Assembly (NCBI GenBank): GCA_023525975.1
Contig: CM042023.1
Coordinates: forward strand, 20,571,501-20,635,500
Length of the DNA: 64,000 nucleotides
Source: Smallanthus sonchifolius
Taxonomy: Eukaryota; Streptophyta; Magnoliopsida; Asterales; Asteraceae
Direction: 5' to 3'
Shown: positions 22,901 to 34,903 of the stretch, piece by piece
How positions within the stretch are numbered: the first letter of the stretch is position 1
How the letters are laid out: every line of letters begins with the position of its first letter
Translations under genes and position numbers: made by a program
Notes under the pieces: generated by a model
Told to the model about the DNA's origin: nothing
Databases searched by the model: none
The model's input: only the letters and a program-made list of their open reading frames with translations

Positions 22901-24480
22901 AACTATTTATAGATTATTTTTTTTTGGAATAACTATATGAATAAATTCCAATGTATTATTGTTTAAACCTTTTCATTTCATAATTTATTTATCAATTATT
23001 CTTAGAATAATTATATACATAAATTATTATTTAAACCTCTATCAATTTTGTAATTTGTTTATTTTAGAATAATTATATTATCATCATACAATTTATTTGA
23101 GAATCTAATTAATTTTAATTAGTATTACCTTATCACTATTTTACATAAACATATATTTTTCCTACAAATTTGTACCAACCCTATACCCGACCCCAAAACT
23201 CCAAAATCCCTAGAGGCTCAAATAGATCTAGAATTGTTTATTTCTCATTGAGTCTAGAATACAAATTTATCCGTGTAGGTTGAATGTGAGGGATCCTCAC
23301 GAGGCCTATCCATTCTTAACAATTCGTACCATCACTAGCTTCATTACAAGGTGAGTTCATAGCCCCCTTTCTCTTTACTATTGTTTACAAATCTCGGGGT
23401 GGAACATGTTTACATTGCCATACATACAAATTCAATACCATTGTTCTCATGCTATTACTATGTGCTTTATGTCTTAAACTACTTGGCGACCATACGTGTG
23501 TTCACGTTTAGTACAATCATTAACTTGCGAGGAATGCCTAAGGTAGTACCTATTATGATCATTTATACGGGAATTCGATTCATTACTTAACACGGACCTT
23601 AGCGGGTTTTGCGTATACATATTACTACATTTTCAAAATGATAATCAGTTGGATTGTACCTACAGTTTTCCATTTACACGGTTTGATTGTACGTCTTGGA
23701 ACCTTGTATGTTTTCACATTTATGCCTTAGTTATGCTTTGAACATATTGAATTTCAAATTCGTTTTACTTAACTTTTGTTTGGTGTCAAAACCTATGTTA
23801 CTCATTAACTACTTGTAGTTGCCCCTGTTTGAGGACATTGCTTCATCACATAGGGACATGGACCTAGCAATAAATAATTTAAGTTTTGTCATGTTATGAA
23901 CTATATGTTTCAATTTCCCTTTGTAAAGAATACTTAATTTTGATGATTAATTATAGTAACGCATTTAATAGTCAATCATGTGCTTATGAACAACCGCGTC
24001 AGCCTCGGCGTATAATCCACCGCCGACCGGGGTGTGACACTATGAAGTTGCTCGCCACTCCTCAAGTCTTATGTTCAGGTCCTACTTATTTTCTGCCACC
24101 AACACAATATCATCCGCGAAAAGCATGCACCACGGGATGTCTTCCTGAATCAACTTTGAAAATTAATCCAAGACAACTGCGAAAATGAACGGACTCAATG
24201 TAGATCCTTGGTGAAGTCCCACCTCCACAGGTGTCCGAACGCTTGTCTTAACAGCACCATACATATCCTTAATTAATCCAATATACCTCTAGGGAATCCC
24301 TCTTCTCCTAAGACTATCATAAATCACCCAGCGTGGCACACTATCATAGGCTTTTTCCAGGTCAATGAACACCAAATGCAAGTCCCGCTTCCCCTCCCTA
24401 TACTTTTCCATTAGCCTTCTCAGAATGTTTATCGCCTCTTTAGTTGACCGCCATGGCATAAATCCAAATTGGTTTACCGG
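19936..24480 (-). pseudogene. RTE-type LINE, 5'-truncated and split by a solo-LTR-like insertion
   Basis: The reverse transcriptase lies on the minus strand in two blocks, 24045-24480 and 19936-21022. The upstream block contains FMPWRST, MEKYREGKRDLHLVFIDLEKAYDSVPR and RRRGIPRG, which are plant RTE motifs. The downstream block contains FKYLGS, HRVEAGWCKWKAAT, KGKFYRVAV, CEHTRLDWIRNEV and GRLRWFGHVRRR. The 3' end carries the usual 'ggtagcaggc...cactggg'-like UTR and finishes in a (TTTG)n tail at about 19936-19955. Several stops and frameshifts make it non-functional. The break between the blocks is the element at 21023-24039. Confidence 0.88.
21023..24039. mobile_element. Solo-LTR-like element, 3.0 kb, nested in the RTE LINE
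   Basis: Starts TGTAACATCC and ends GGGGTGTGACA (TGT...ACA), bordered by the perfect 5-base duplication CTATG at 21018-21022 and 24040-24044, as made by LTR-retrotransposon integrases. It carries no gag or pol text, so it is either a solo LTR or a coding-free LTR element. A stretch near 23190-23370 ('cctagaggctc ... aaggtgagttcatagccccc') resembles the LTR text of Tekay-type chromoviruses as I remember them (inference). Very AT-rich between 22300 and 23150. Confidence 0.75.
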
Positions 24481-25159
24481 TATAAATACAAATAAAGTAT
24501 TTTAATAATATGATTATTTTTAAACATATTTTTTTCTATTATAATCTTTTTTTATGTTACGAATATATTAAGACGTGCTCATTTTATCTACGTTTCTATA
24601 TAAATTTTATTTAAAACCAAACTGGGTCAAATAAAATTTAGTTTTGATTTCTTTATTTTTAATACAGTTTCGTTTTTCCTTTATAACTTTCCATATATAT
24701 GTTTTACAAAATTATGAATATAGCGTTGCGACATTCTAATCTGTATCCACTTTTCGATATAAATTTTATTTAAAGTTGGTTTATTTCTCACACTTTTACG
24801 GGGGACATCACGGGTTCATGTCTCACTCTCATCACTTTTCCCCCTTTAATCTTTTATAACTCATCGAACATCGTCAACACAAATTTAACGTTTATTTTTT
24901 TAGTGAAAGTTTAGATTACAACATCCCGTCGTACCGCACGGCTTAACCCTATAGTTTAATTTTACAAAGAAAAAAAATCATATATGTAAATGAGTAATGA
25001 TGAGTGTATAAAAAACTCTACTTTTATATAATTCATACAAAATTAACTAAACATTCAAAATTTCAACATTTCCAAACCCTATGACACCATTACGCATTTT
25101 AGAAGGAAAAATATAAAATAAAATAAAATTTACCCTATAACTTCTATTTAATTGCCAAC
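24481..25159. other. AT-rich stretch downstream of the kinase gene
   Basis: Contains weak matches to the dispersed repeat family (words 'ataaattttatttaaa', 'atcccgtcgtaccgcacgg'). It probably includes the 3' UTR of the NIK1-like gene, which ends at 25160. Nothing else supportable. Confidence 0.4.
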
Positions 25160-28100
25160 TCATCGGGGGCCGGAGAGTTCTATGGCTTGTCCGAGCAAAG
25201 AAGAGTCAGTGAGATCGGAGTATCGCTCCGACGAAGACAACTCTAGTGTCCGATACTTCGTACTTGACTCAACTCCCTGTGACGCTTCCCATTTCTCCGC
25301 TAGCCCGTCGCCTTCAAGCATCCGTACAACTTCCGACATCTTCGGACGGTGGCCGGGAAGATATTGTGTGCACAATAATGCCACTTTCACGATTTCCTCT
25401 AACTCGATCCTATCGTAATTGTTCTTCAAATCTTTGTCGATTAAAATCTCCAGTCTCTTCTCTTGATGAATCTTTTTCACCTGAAAAATCACAGTAATTT
25501 CCGTTCAGAGTCGCAAAAAAATCTTTAATTTCCGGCGATCCGCATCGCCGGAAAATTGGAAATGGAGAATTAGGTATACCCAATCAAGCATTGCTCCTTT
25601 CTGGTTAGCGGCTTTGCCGAACTCTAAAGCTCGTTGACCGGTGATGAGTTCAAGAAGAAGGATTCCGAATCCAAAAACATCTGTCTTTTCCGATGACTGG
25701 CCGGTGGAGAGATACTCCGGCGCTATATGGCCGACGGTGCCTCGAACGGCGGTGGTTACGTGAGAGTCTTGATGGTCTAGAAGCTTTGCTAGACCAAAGT
25801 CACCCACAACTGCTTCACAGCAATCATCAAGCAATATGTTTGCAGCCTTCACATCTCTATGAATAATTTTGGGGTCACATTGTTCATGAAGATATAACAA
25901 TCCTCTTGCTGCCCCTAATGCAATTTTCTTCCGTATCGCCCAATCCAACACTGGTTTTGCTGTCAGATAAAATATATTAGTTAGGGTTTATTATAATATC
26001 TTTACTAGATATGACATGGGTCATTCATGGACCTGGCTTGACATGAGTCATTTTGGCCCAGTGGTTGGGCTAAAAATTTGGTTCAGGGTCAAGCCAGGTA
26101 ATAATGTAGTAAAGATGGTACCTTTGAGGCGGGAAGCGACACTGCCATTGGACATATAAGGGTAGACCAATAGCTTTTCTGTTTGAGTCATGCAAAACCC
26201 GTATAATCTAAGTAGGTTACGGTGTACAGCTAGGCTGATCATCTCAACTTCGGTCTGAAACTGTCTCTCTCCACCGGCGGCACCACCATCTTTGAGGCGT
26301 TTAACCGCCACACAAGTCCCATCTTGTAGTTGCCCTTTGTAGACATGCCCAAAACCTCCTTTACCTAATATGTTTTTGTTGCTAAAGTTATGTGTTGCAA
26401 TTTGAAGTTCCCTAAACTGGAACTTCCTTAGATTTCCTAGTGAAACTTCCTCATGATGTCTATCTGCAATGTTAATAATTACCAAAATTAAAAAGAAATA
26501 TTAGATTTTAGCGCGCTTTCAAGTAATAATAGTCGTTGATGACTACTATCAAACCCATACCCATAGCGATTCCTAGTTTTAAACCAGACAAAATTTACAA
26601 ACCTTTGACATCAAAGAAGGGTTCTCGGTTATGCCTTCGTCTCCACCAAATTAAAGCGAGCCCGAAAATGAGCAAAGAGATGCACCCAAGGCTAGTACTA
26701 ATAGCAAGAGCAATTTTATGACTTTTTGATCTTGGCAAAGTGCTAGCACCTTCAAAAAGAATGCAATAGATTATTTAAACATTCAATTAAATTTATCACT
26801 AAATCAAGAAAATTTAATATTATACCTTGAGTGGTGTTTAAAGTCATTGACATGGGCATAAGTGTCATTCCATAGCATTCCTGCTCAGATCCTGTTTTGC
26901 ATATTAAAGGGTTCCCTACAATGCTGCCATTGGTAGATACAGATTCATTAGATACGCATTCTATCATGTGCACGCTTAAAAGATTGGGGAGTGATGCAGG
27001 GCTTACTTGAAGGTCTTAGAAGGAAACCTGGGAACCGGGCCACTTAAGTTATTGAAGGATAGGTCCCTACAATCAATGCAAAGACGGTAAAAGGAGGTGT
27101 TTATCTGATTATTGTGATTTCAAGTCATAGATAATCAACTTCTAGTGTTTGGATACATTGATTATGATTCTGGTTCTGGTTATCCGATTACTTAAGTGAC
27201 AAGTAATCAGCGTTCAATAATACGCGTGTTACTTACACAAGATTTGCATTTAGTCTTACAACACGCCCGTGTGAGTGTAAGTCTACCTAGCGGGCCCTAC
27301 ACAACCTCAATATTACCACAATGAAATGTTAAAAACGACGTCTTTTCACACATTTTAGGTGTGTCTAGTGTGTCCTACATGACCATGATATTATCATGTT
27401 AACTTGTACTTAAGGAACACTTGAGGATTTACATGGTGGGACCTAAACTAGTTATTATTATCAAAGTGAATGATGTTTAATGGGCTCTTTCTGTCTCTCT
27501 CTGTCTGCTAACCGCTTTAGGTTTACCTAACGGGCTAACGGTCTAGATTGATTTTATAATCATGTGGGATATTTTCGAATACTACCACATTGTATGTATA
27601 TAAATGTGTATATGTATTATACTATTGTTTATAGTTATGTACTTATGTTAATCAAGAGCAAGAGAAAAGGACATGAAATCTTACACAAAAGCAAGTTGGG
27701 TCATATTGGCAACTAATTGTGGGATTGGACCAGAAAGACTATTGTTGTTAAGCCTCCTGTAAAAGTCAAAATTAGTCAAAGATTTACGCGAATTCAATAA
27801 CTACAACATGATCATGAAAGGTTTTAATGTGCTGTAATTAAAACAAGCTTACATGTATTGAAGACTTGTTAATTGACCTAAAGAAGAGGGGATTTCATTG
27901 GTGAATTGGTTATCAGAAAGATCAATTGTTTGAAGCTTCTTCAGTTTACCAATTTCTGCTGGGATTGGTCCGGTAATACGGTTATTCTGTAACAATCTGC
28001 AACAAAATCACTCATTAAATACCATTAAAATTAGCCAATTTGGCCATTTTTATAGATTTGAATGACTTGATTGACACTTACACAATTTCAAGATTGGTTA

Positions 28101-28593
28101 AGTTGCCAATGCTTGGTGAAAGTGTGCCTGATAAATTCTGGCTTGGTGTTCCCCTGAGAATGATCATATGAAACAAGAATTTTTCAAACATTTAATCACA
28201 CACACAAACACATTAAAATACCTTAAGTGTGAGGATTTATGAAGATAGACTTAGTGACTTACAACCCAATGACAAGTGATTCTGAAGAGCAAGTAACCAT
28301 GGTCCAGCTACAAGGATCAACAGAGTCAGCATCCCAATTTTCAAGAACACCATGAGGGTCCAACAATGAAGCTTTTATACCCATTAAAGCTTGCACTGTA
28401 AAAAATTAAAAATTTTAAAAACCCACATCAAAAATCTCAATTTTAAGCTTCTGGGATCAAGATTTCACAAAAAAGAAACAAATTTACCTTCAAAGTTAAC
28501 ACCTTTAGGAGACAGCAACCCATTTGAACAACCCAAAATCATCAAGAAGCATGCCAAGAACCATAAATCACCAATCTTTCCTTGTACCCTCAT
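25160..28593 (-). CDS. NIK1: NIK1-like leucine-rich-repeat receptor kinase
   Basis: Eleven exons with GT/AG borders: 28488-28593, 28263-28395, 28082-28153, 27853-27996, 27685-27756, 27007-27066, 26826-26923, 26603-26749, 26122-26463, 25580-25959, 25160-25480. They sum to 1875 bases, 624 residues. Order: signal peptide (1-26), LRR N-cap with PCSWTMVTC (about 65-73), about five 24-residue repeats on 72- and 144-base exons, membrane helix (about 240-263), kinase (about 290-570) with Lys332, HRD at 425-427, DFG at 445-447 and activation-loop Thr460/461/466, then the ELSGPR end. Thr466 matches NIK1 Thr474, the key phosphosite. NIKs are SERK-related plasma-membrane kinases in immunity, known from interaction with a geminivirus shuttle protein. 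Motifs such as GHRPKMSEVVRMLEGDGLAEKWEASQ point to NIK1/NIK2 rather than NIK3. It looks intact and is slightly shorter than Arabidopsis NIK1 (638). Confidence 0.95.
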
Positions 28594-29231
28594 TTCAATA
28601 GAATCTAGAATTTCAAATGACTCAATGCAAATATGCAGGTGCAATGTTGCAGTTTTGAAGGTTGATGAAGAGGATGATGACGATACCCATTTTACACAAT
28701 AATCTGATAGACCCAAGAAAAAGCAGTGTGAGCCCTTTTGTGTTGTTTTTTGTAGTTTAAAGAGAAGTAGCATGCCTGGCACTGGGTCAGGAACAACAAA
28801 AAAAAAACTGAAAATAATATTACTTTTTCTCATTTTGCCTGACAATTTGAGTGAACTTTAAACTAAAATAAAGCAACTAACAAATAAAGGTAAAATTATT
28901 GAGGGGAGAGAAATGATGATTGATGGTTCCCCTTAATCCTTTGTTGCTTAAATTATGCATTTGCCATGTAAAGAAGCATTGCATATGGAGATTATGGTGC
29001 TTATTTTATATAATCACTCTAAGAATTATAACTTTTTTGATAAATTAATTAAAAATATTGTGACCCACATGATCAAACATAGAAATCTTTAATGGGTTTT
29101 GGATATCCATGTGTAGTTGAGTTTGTAGTTTCTTGGTGGATTTTTGTATGAAATCTTTCATTTCCAAGATAGGGAGAATTAGGTATGAAACATTCCATGA
29201 GTTTAGCCATTAAATAGTTAAATACTCACAT
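28594..29231 (-). promoter_or_regulatory. 5' UTR and promoter region of the NIK1-like gene
   Basis: No coding feature. A TATA-like TTATATAAAAT (minus strand) at about 29003-29013 is the best core-promoter candidate, about 410 bases before the ATG, which would imply a long 5' UTR. Speculative. Confidence 0.35.
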
Positions 29232-29246
29232 ATGTTATTTTTTAAG

Positions 29247-29454
29247 CCATCAAGGTTCTGCCTTGGTGGTCAGGGGGTTTTTCCCAAATGGTTTCCCCTC
29301 TGTGGAAGTCATGGGTTCGAATCTTGTACGGTGCACTTCATAAAAACCAGAAACATTCTCTGCAGATTTCGAATTCCTTGGGGGTTGTTTGGGTAGAATG
29401 ATGTACGAGCCTCCCCTGGTGGGACGTGCCAGTTGAGCCCACGCCGTTAAAAAA
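29247..29454 (+). mobile_element. SINE (family A, copy 1)
   Basis: A tRNA-like head with a box-A-like TTGGTGGTCAGGG and box B GGGTTCGAATC, a body with 'ctgcagatttcgaattcctt', and a tail GCCGTTAAAAAAA. A perfect 15-base target duplication ATGTTATTTTTTAAG flanks it (29232-29246, 29455-29469). SINEs are non-coding RNA polymerase III elements moved by LINE machinery. A second copy is at 34904-35120 on the opposite strand. Confidence 0.9.
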
Positions 29455-29544
29455 ATGTTATTTTTTAAGGGTAAAATGGTAAAATTGTGGCAATTTCGAG
29501 ATTAGTGATTTATGTTGGAATATGAAGGGAAGGAAGATTGGGGT

Positions 29545-29657
29545 TGGGGTTGGTGGCCCAATGGTAGAGGGAAACCTCTTGAAACACCAAGTTTTAAGAA
29601 GGTTATGAGTTCAAATCTCACTCTCACGGGATTAAAGAAATTTGTCTTTCAAAAAAA
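29545..29657 (+). mobile_element. Short SINE (about 113 bases)
   Basis: Head with tRNA-like GGTGGCCCAATGGTAGAGGG (box A) and box B GAGTTCAAATC, a short body and an A-rich tail. It is flanked by a 23-base direct repeat differing at one base (29522-29544 and 29658-29680, 'atgaagggaaggaagattgg...'). The unusual shortness leaves essentially a tRNA-like head plus tail. Confidence 0.8.
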
Positions 29658-29680
29658 ATGAAGGGAATGAAGATTGGGGT

Positions 29681-30286
29681 GAATCTTTTAAATTCTATGT
29701 TTTTTTTATTATATTGGAATAATATAAAGAAATTGGATAAAAAATTAGTTTTTTTTATTTTTAATTTTGGGAGTTAGTTTTGAATGTTGCTTTATTGAAC
29801 GGTGTTCAATACTCCACTTAGTCCACTCACAGAATTCACTTTTTTCACACGCTTCCTTTAGCAAGAATGGTCCTTTGTTAAGGCACCCGATGCTGCCCCC
29901 CATTCTACCCTAGTAAAGAAAAGTGAAAAAAAAAGAGAAACAAACAAACGATAACAGAATAAACTTTTAATGGTAGTTACCAAGTTTATCAGTTTTAAAA
30001 CTAACATATTTAATAGCTATTTTCCATATAAACAGAAAAAGTTTTAGATTATATGGATGCCAGTGTACTTTCTCATTTGTCCCAAATGAGAAAATTTACT
30101 AATTTTTGTACCTCATATTAAAAATAATTTATTTTCATTTGCCTTATTTGGTAACCTAAAACCCTAGTAAGCATGCCAAAATGTTGAGTTATATGAAAAA
30201 AAAAACCTTAGAGGAGAGGGGAGGGATTTCTATGAGCCCAAGACGATCTTAGACTTCTTAGTATTATACGAAAAACCCATATCATA
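29681..30286. other. AT-rich intergenic stretch
   Basis: Nothing supportable. Confidence 0.35.
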
Positions 30287-31890
30287 GGTTATGTGTAATG
30301 GTGAAGCCGCAGGTGCGGCAAGGCTGATGTGGCCATGTGGCGGCTAGCGGCAACACCCCCCACCCCCAGCTTGCCGCACTTCACAAAACTGTCGCCACAG
30401 TCTTCTAGCCGTTAGAGGTAGTCGTCGCCCATTTCCCCCAAAAAAAATAGTTTAAACCTCTATAAATATCATTCTACACTACTAATTTTTTTCACAATCT
30501 TTTCTAAACATCTTTTTTTATAAATCTCATCTCCCTCTCTAAAAAAATGGATCCAAACGATTAACGACTCAAACAATCCGTTCAACGTGGGTAATCTGTA
30601 TCGACCATACTTTGATCCGGCCCGCTTTCAAAGTAATCCCCAACCCGTATATCTCCAAAACCCGCATCTAGGATTTGCCGGATGATCCCAACACTACTTT
30701 TAACCTTTATGACCCATTCCCCAACCCAATTCACGATCCAATCCTCAACTCATCTCACAACCGGATTCCGTCCCCGAAACCCAACCGATTAAGAGCTCCA
30801 AAAAACCCATCACTACACGTAGTATGAGTCCCGCACCGGCTCAACCATGGACTATTGACAAAGAAAGAGATTTGGTTCGTGCTTGAGTCGATGTTTCGGA
30901 GGACCCCATCACTAGTAATATTTTATATTTTTGTAAAATTTTATTTGCATACTAATTTTATTTTATATTTTTATTGTTATATATTTTATGTAACTCACAA
31001 ACTTTTAGTCATTTTTGGAGGACCGTTACAGAAAAACTTCACATAGCTATGGGACGTGAAGAATATCGGTTTAACCATCAACTTGACTCGAAATAGTCGT
31101 CTATGATGAAGTTTAGTGGCATCTACAAAAACCTCTACAATAAACGAAAAAGTGGCCAAAATGATTCCGACATTTTGAAGGCAGCTACTACCCATTATCG
31201 TGCGCATAATAACAGTCAAACATTCAACCAAACAGAGGCATGAGAAATTGTAAGGCACTCTCCTAAGTGGCATGTGGTTCCCGGTATAAGCGATACAAAT
31301 CACTCATCTAAATGGACGAAAACGTCCAAGTCTAGCTCAGGTGGTGGTTCCGATGTACGAGGAGAGCTGATTGACCGCAACGATGAGGATGACGAGGACA
31401 GCCCGCTAGAACCACCCCGATCCATTGGGAGAAATAAAGCAAAACGGGCGTCATAAGCGAGACCCAAAGCGAATTTTGTATCAGATACGTTGGCACCATC
31501 TAACAAGATACAAATGGAAAAGCTCCAGCTGAAGAGGAAAGCAATTGAGATGGGAGATTTAAATACGTTAACAAGACCAATTGATCATTTAACCGGAAAG
31601 GTCCGCGTTATGGCTGAAAAATTGACCGAGAGAATTACAAAGAAATATAATTAATGTTTTATTTATGTCATTATTTTTTTGAATTAGTGTCTATTTATGT
31701 TTAATTATTATTTATGTCAATTTTTTTAAAATTACTATCTATTTAGTTTTGATTATAAAATTAATATTATTGTTTTCATATAATATTATTTTATTAATTA
31801 TATTAAAAAATCAAAAAAAAGTAAAAGAGGTGAAATGAAGCAAACCTATTACATAGATGAAAGATAGAGTGAAAGATTACGATGTGACAC
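30287..31890 (+). mobile_element. Decayed Harbinger-related element with SANT/NAM-associated protein remnant
   Basis: Left end GGTTATGTGTAATGG is like the ends of the MITEs at 15624 and 34088. A coding remnant runs from the ATG at 30547 to a stop near 31650 in broken frames: PWTIDKERDLVR, then MGREEYRFNHQ, GIYKNLYNKRKSGQNDSD, SPKWHVVPG, PIGR/SIGRNKAKRAS and KKYN at the end. This order matches the Myb/SANT-like, NAM-associated proteins that accompany PIF/Harbinger transposases (often annotated as 'glutathione S-transferase T3-like'). Multiple stops and frameshifts; no transposase is seen. The right end and target duplication are uncertain. Confidence 0.65.
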
Positions 31891-32088
31891 TAAGGTTACG
31901 CTTAATGCTGAAAAATAAAGCGTGACCATTATGTTTTGCCATTAGGTTTTTGTTTAGGATCCCGAGTTATAATACTTATTTCACGTATATTTCAATTATT
32001 TATGATTGTTTTTATGTGATTATAAGATAGTAAATACTTGGTTATTAACAATTTGTTCTAACAAAAGGGGTGTAAGAAATTAGTTTTT

Positions 32089-32864
32089 TTTAACGGCAGC
32101 AAAATTTTATGATAAAATACCAACTAGCAAGATACTAGAAGGCAACAAAAAACCAACGTTACATAAAGTTTAAAGGGTTTTGTAACCCCTCTGTCTAAGA
32201 GATCTTACACTTACTTTTCCTATTACTATCAAATAAAAGAAAATGTCACAACTTCATCAAAAAACAATGATCTTTAACTCCGATTCTTCAAGAAAACCTC
32301 ATAATTTCTAAGCTTCCAAACCGTCCACCAAACCACAAAAAATAATCAAGCCAATAAAATCCTTCTTGTCCCTCATGAGAGGAATACTATCCAGCCAATC
32401 CATTAGATCAGACGGAAACCTGATCGCCGGAAACGAAACACCCAACCAAACAACGACTAGATCCCATATCCTCCCCACAGTAGTACATTCACCAACAACA
32501 TGATTAACCGTCTCGGCAGTATCATTACAAAGCGGATAAAGAACCGTTGGGATATCCATACCTTTTCTATCCAGATTACTCCTAGTAGGTAGTCGACTAC
32601 CTAATACTTCCCAAACACGAATGTTGACCTTCCAAGGTAAAGATCTAAACCAAGACATACTCCTCTGGCCGGTCGAAAGTAATACCCCATCAATCATCCC
32701 ACGAACGCCCTTAACCGAAAACTCATTCATGCCATCCAACTCCCACATCCAACTATCCGATTCCTGTGCCAAGGTCACGTGATCAACCACCGACCTGACC
32801 TCCTCACATTACTCTTTCTCCACCCTCGGATCGGTCTCCGCCAACTCCAACCAAGCCCTGATCG
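32089..32864 (-). mobile_element. 5'-truncated L1-type LINE with 17-base target duplication
   Basis: The minus strand encodes the zinc-binding end of an L1 reverse transcriptase (zf-RVT): a 160-residue frame at 32308-32790 with FSVKGVR, WFRSLPWKVNIRVWEVLGSRLPTRSNLDRKG and CPLC-type residues changed to PLCND. The 3' UTR ends in GCCGTTAAAAAAAA at 32089. The direct repeat GTAAGAAATTAGTTTTT is perfect at 32072-32088 and 32865-32881, so both borders are exact and the copy was truncated on arrival. Confidence 0.9.
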
Positions 32865-32881
32865 GTAAGAAATTAGTTTTT

Positions 32882-33384
32882 AGTCATAATAAAACAAGCA
32901 GTGAAAGTGACTGCAAATTTTTATTGTTTAAAGTTGTAATAAGTAAATAATTAATTTTGTGTATGTGTTATAAAATCTTACGATGTAACAAACTAATTAC
33001 TAAAATAAAATTTTTGTATGAGAGATCAGAAGGGTATAATTAAGGGTGGTGTTTTTTGAAATCACCTTAAACACGATACAAACATAAAATGAAAGTTATC
33101 ACCGTCATATGTAACTCGTTTAATAAACGAGTCATGTTCGGATTGAACTGATTAAATCCATTTATGACATGTTTAACTCATTTATATAATAACATATCAA
33201 CCCTTTTAATACGTATACAACTTGATTACAACCCATTTATAATCGTCAACTCGTTAACTCGTTTACATAAAAGTGTCGTGTTCAAGTTAAACTATATTTA
33301 GCGTGTCCGGGTTAGAGTTGATTTTTCGACACAAATAAATATAACTCTAAAGATGATAAAAGAAGATACGAGAAGTAGTTAACT
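32882..33384. other. Intergenic with degenerate 'aactcgtttata' repeats
   Basis: Around 33100-33330 there are loose repeats of 'aactcgttta / aacccatttataa' text ending 'gtgtccgggttagagttg', probably an eroded hAT-type repeat. No gene. Confidence 0.4.
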
Positions 33385-33393
33385 TTATTTTAA

Positions 33394-33958
33394 GAGTAAA
33401 TACGTTTTTGGCCCTTGAGGTTTGGGTTGTTTTAAGTACTTTTTATAATTATGCTTATATAAATTTTATGTAATTTTCTTCTCGTTTAAACAATAAATCA
33501 TCTTGAACATCAATTTATTTTTATCAACCAATTTTTTGTCTTTTGTCTCCTGGAATTATTTTTAATATTATTTTTAGTATAAATATAAGTAAGGAAAAGA
33601 AAAACTATAAAATACTGATTTTTTTTCTTTGGTTATTATTATTAGAATGAATTAATATTCATAAGAAAGACATTAGGTTTATTTTATATTAGTTATAATG
33701 TTTGGGCCCCTCTTAATCCAGACCAAAAACCTAAAAAATTTGGTTTTTTTATGTGTAATATTTTCAGCCCCCAATTTAATTGTTCAAGTTTCACAACTGA
33801 ATACACTTGTATTTAACATAAAACTTTAACATAGTTAGTGGTGAGGACTGAAATGGTTATAGAAATGCAACCACATGGCTTGATATTTTAAAAGATTCAT
33901 TTTTGAACTGAAATGGTTAAATAGTCCAAATCTTTGGGGCCAAAAACGTAATTTACTC
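33394..33958. mobile_element. Mutator-like MITE with GAGTAAAT ends
   Basis: Left GAGTAAATACGTTTTTGGCCC; right, read inward, GAGTAAATTACGTTTTTGGCCC. The perfect 9-base duplication TTATTTTAA (33385-33393, 33959-33967) is the Mutator signature. No coding capacity. Confidence 0.88.
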
Positions 33959-34087
33959 TTATTTTAATAACAAAAGTTATTAAAATTTAAACTAATCATC
34001 TGATATACAAATAATAGAAAATACTAGGTTAACAACTAATTAAAACTTTATTATACAAACTTATGATTATAATTTGTAACTAACTTA

Positions 34088-34697
34088 GGCTGATGGTTGT
34101 GGGGCTTTATTGAGAGAGGATTCATCCTCTAATATCACGCCATGTGGCGCTGACTGGATGCTGACTAAGCAGTGGATAAAGCCCCTGCTGAAGCACTTGA
34201 GGGTGTTGTGGTGCAGGTGAGCGGGGGCTTTATCAAATTAATTTTTTGTTTAATTATTTATTCATTTCAAATTTAAAAACTAATATTACATAATATAAAT
34301 AGAAATATTAACATAAATAGAAAATAATAATAAAAGATAAAAAAAAAAGAAATACATAGAAAATAAAATACTAAATTATTCCATAGGGTTTTAATTTTGT
34401 TCCATTTCCTTTCGAATACGCTCCTTTTGTTTTTCATATATCGCTACCGGACTTTTGTTTTTCATAAAACTGAATTTTTTTTTTCTGATTTGAAAAACTA
34501 ATATTACTAATTTTTTTATAGTTTTAATTTAATTTTAACCCAATCACCCTCAAACACAAATACCTTTCCACGCCCGCTAGCCCACCCACGCCCCTCAATA
34601 AAGCCCCTCGCTAGCTTGACACCCTTGCGGTGTTCGCCACCACGGTGGCTCGCGCCCACCCCTTAGCGCCCCAAATCACTTACCACAACCATCAGTC
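34088..34697. mobile_element. Harbinger-type MITE
   Basis: Left GGCTGATGGTTGTGG; right, read inward, GACTGATGGTTGTGG. TTA flanks both sides (34085-34087, 34698-34700). Subterminal 'ggggctttattgag' is repeated inverted near the right end ('ctcaataaagcccc'). Confidence 0.85.
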
Positions 34698-34903
34698 TTA
34701 CTATAATAGGTCCTTAAATACTATAATTAACCATAACCTTAAAAGAGCAACCTTAAAAGGGTATTACCATAATAGGTCCTTAAATACTATGAATATGATT
34801 AGTAAAATCCTAAAATGAATAGTTGATTAGAAGTATAAACATAATCAAATATCAAGATAAACAATAAATAATTATTATAGTTAATAAAAATAATTATATT
34901 ATT

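Noticed and set aside
28391..28845. Open frames around the first exons of the kinase gene
   Set aside because: The plus-strand frame is antisense to exons 1 and 2 of the NIK1-like gene; the longer minus-strand frame is its exon 1 extended into the UTR and intron.
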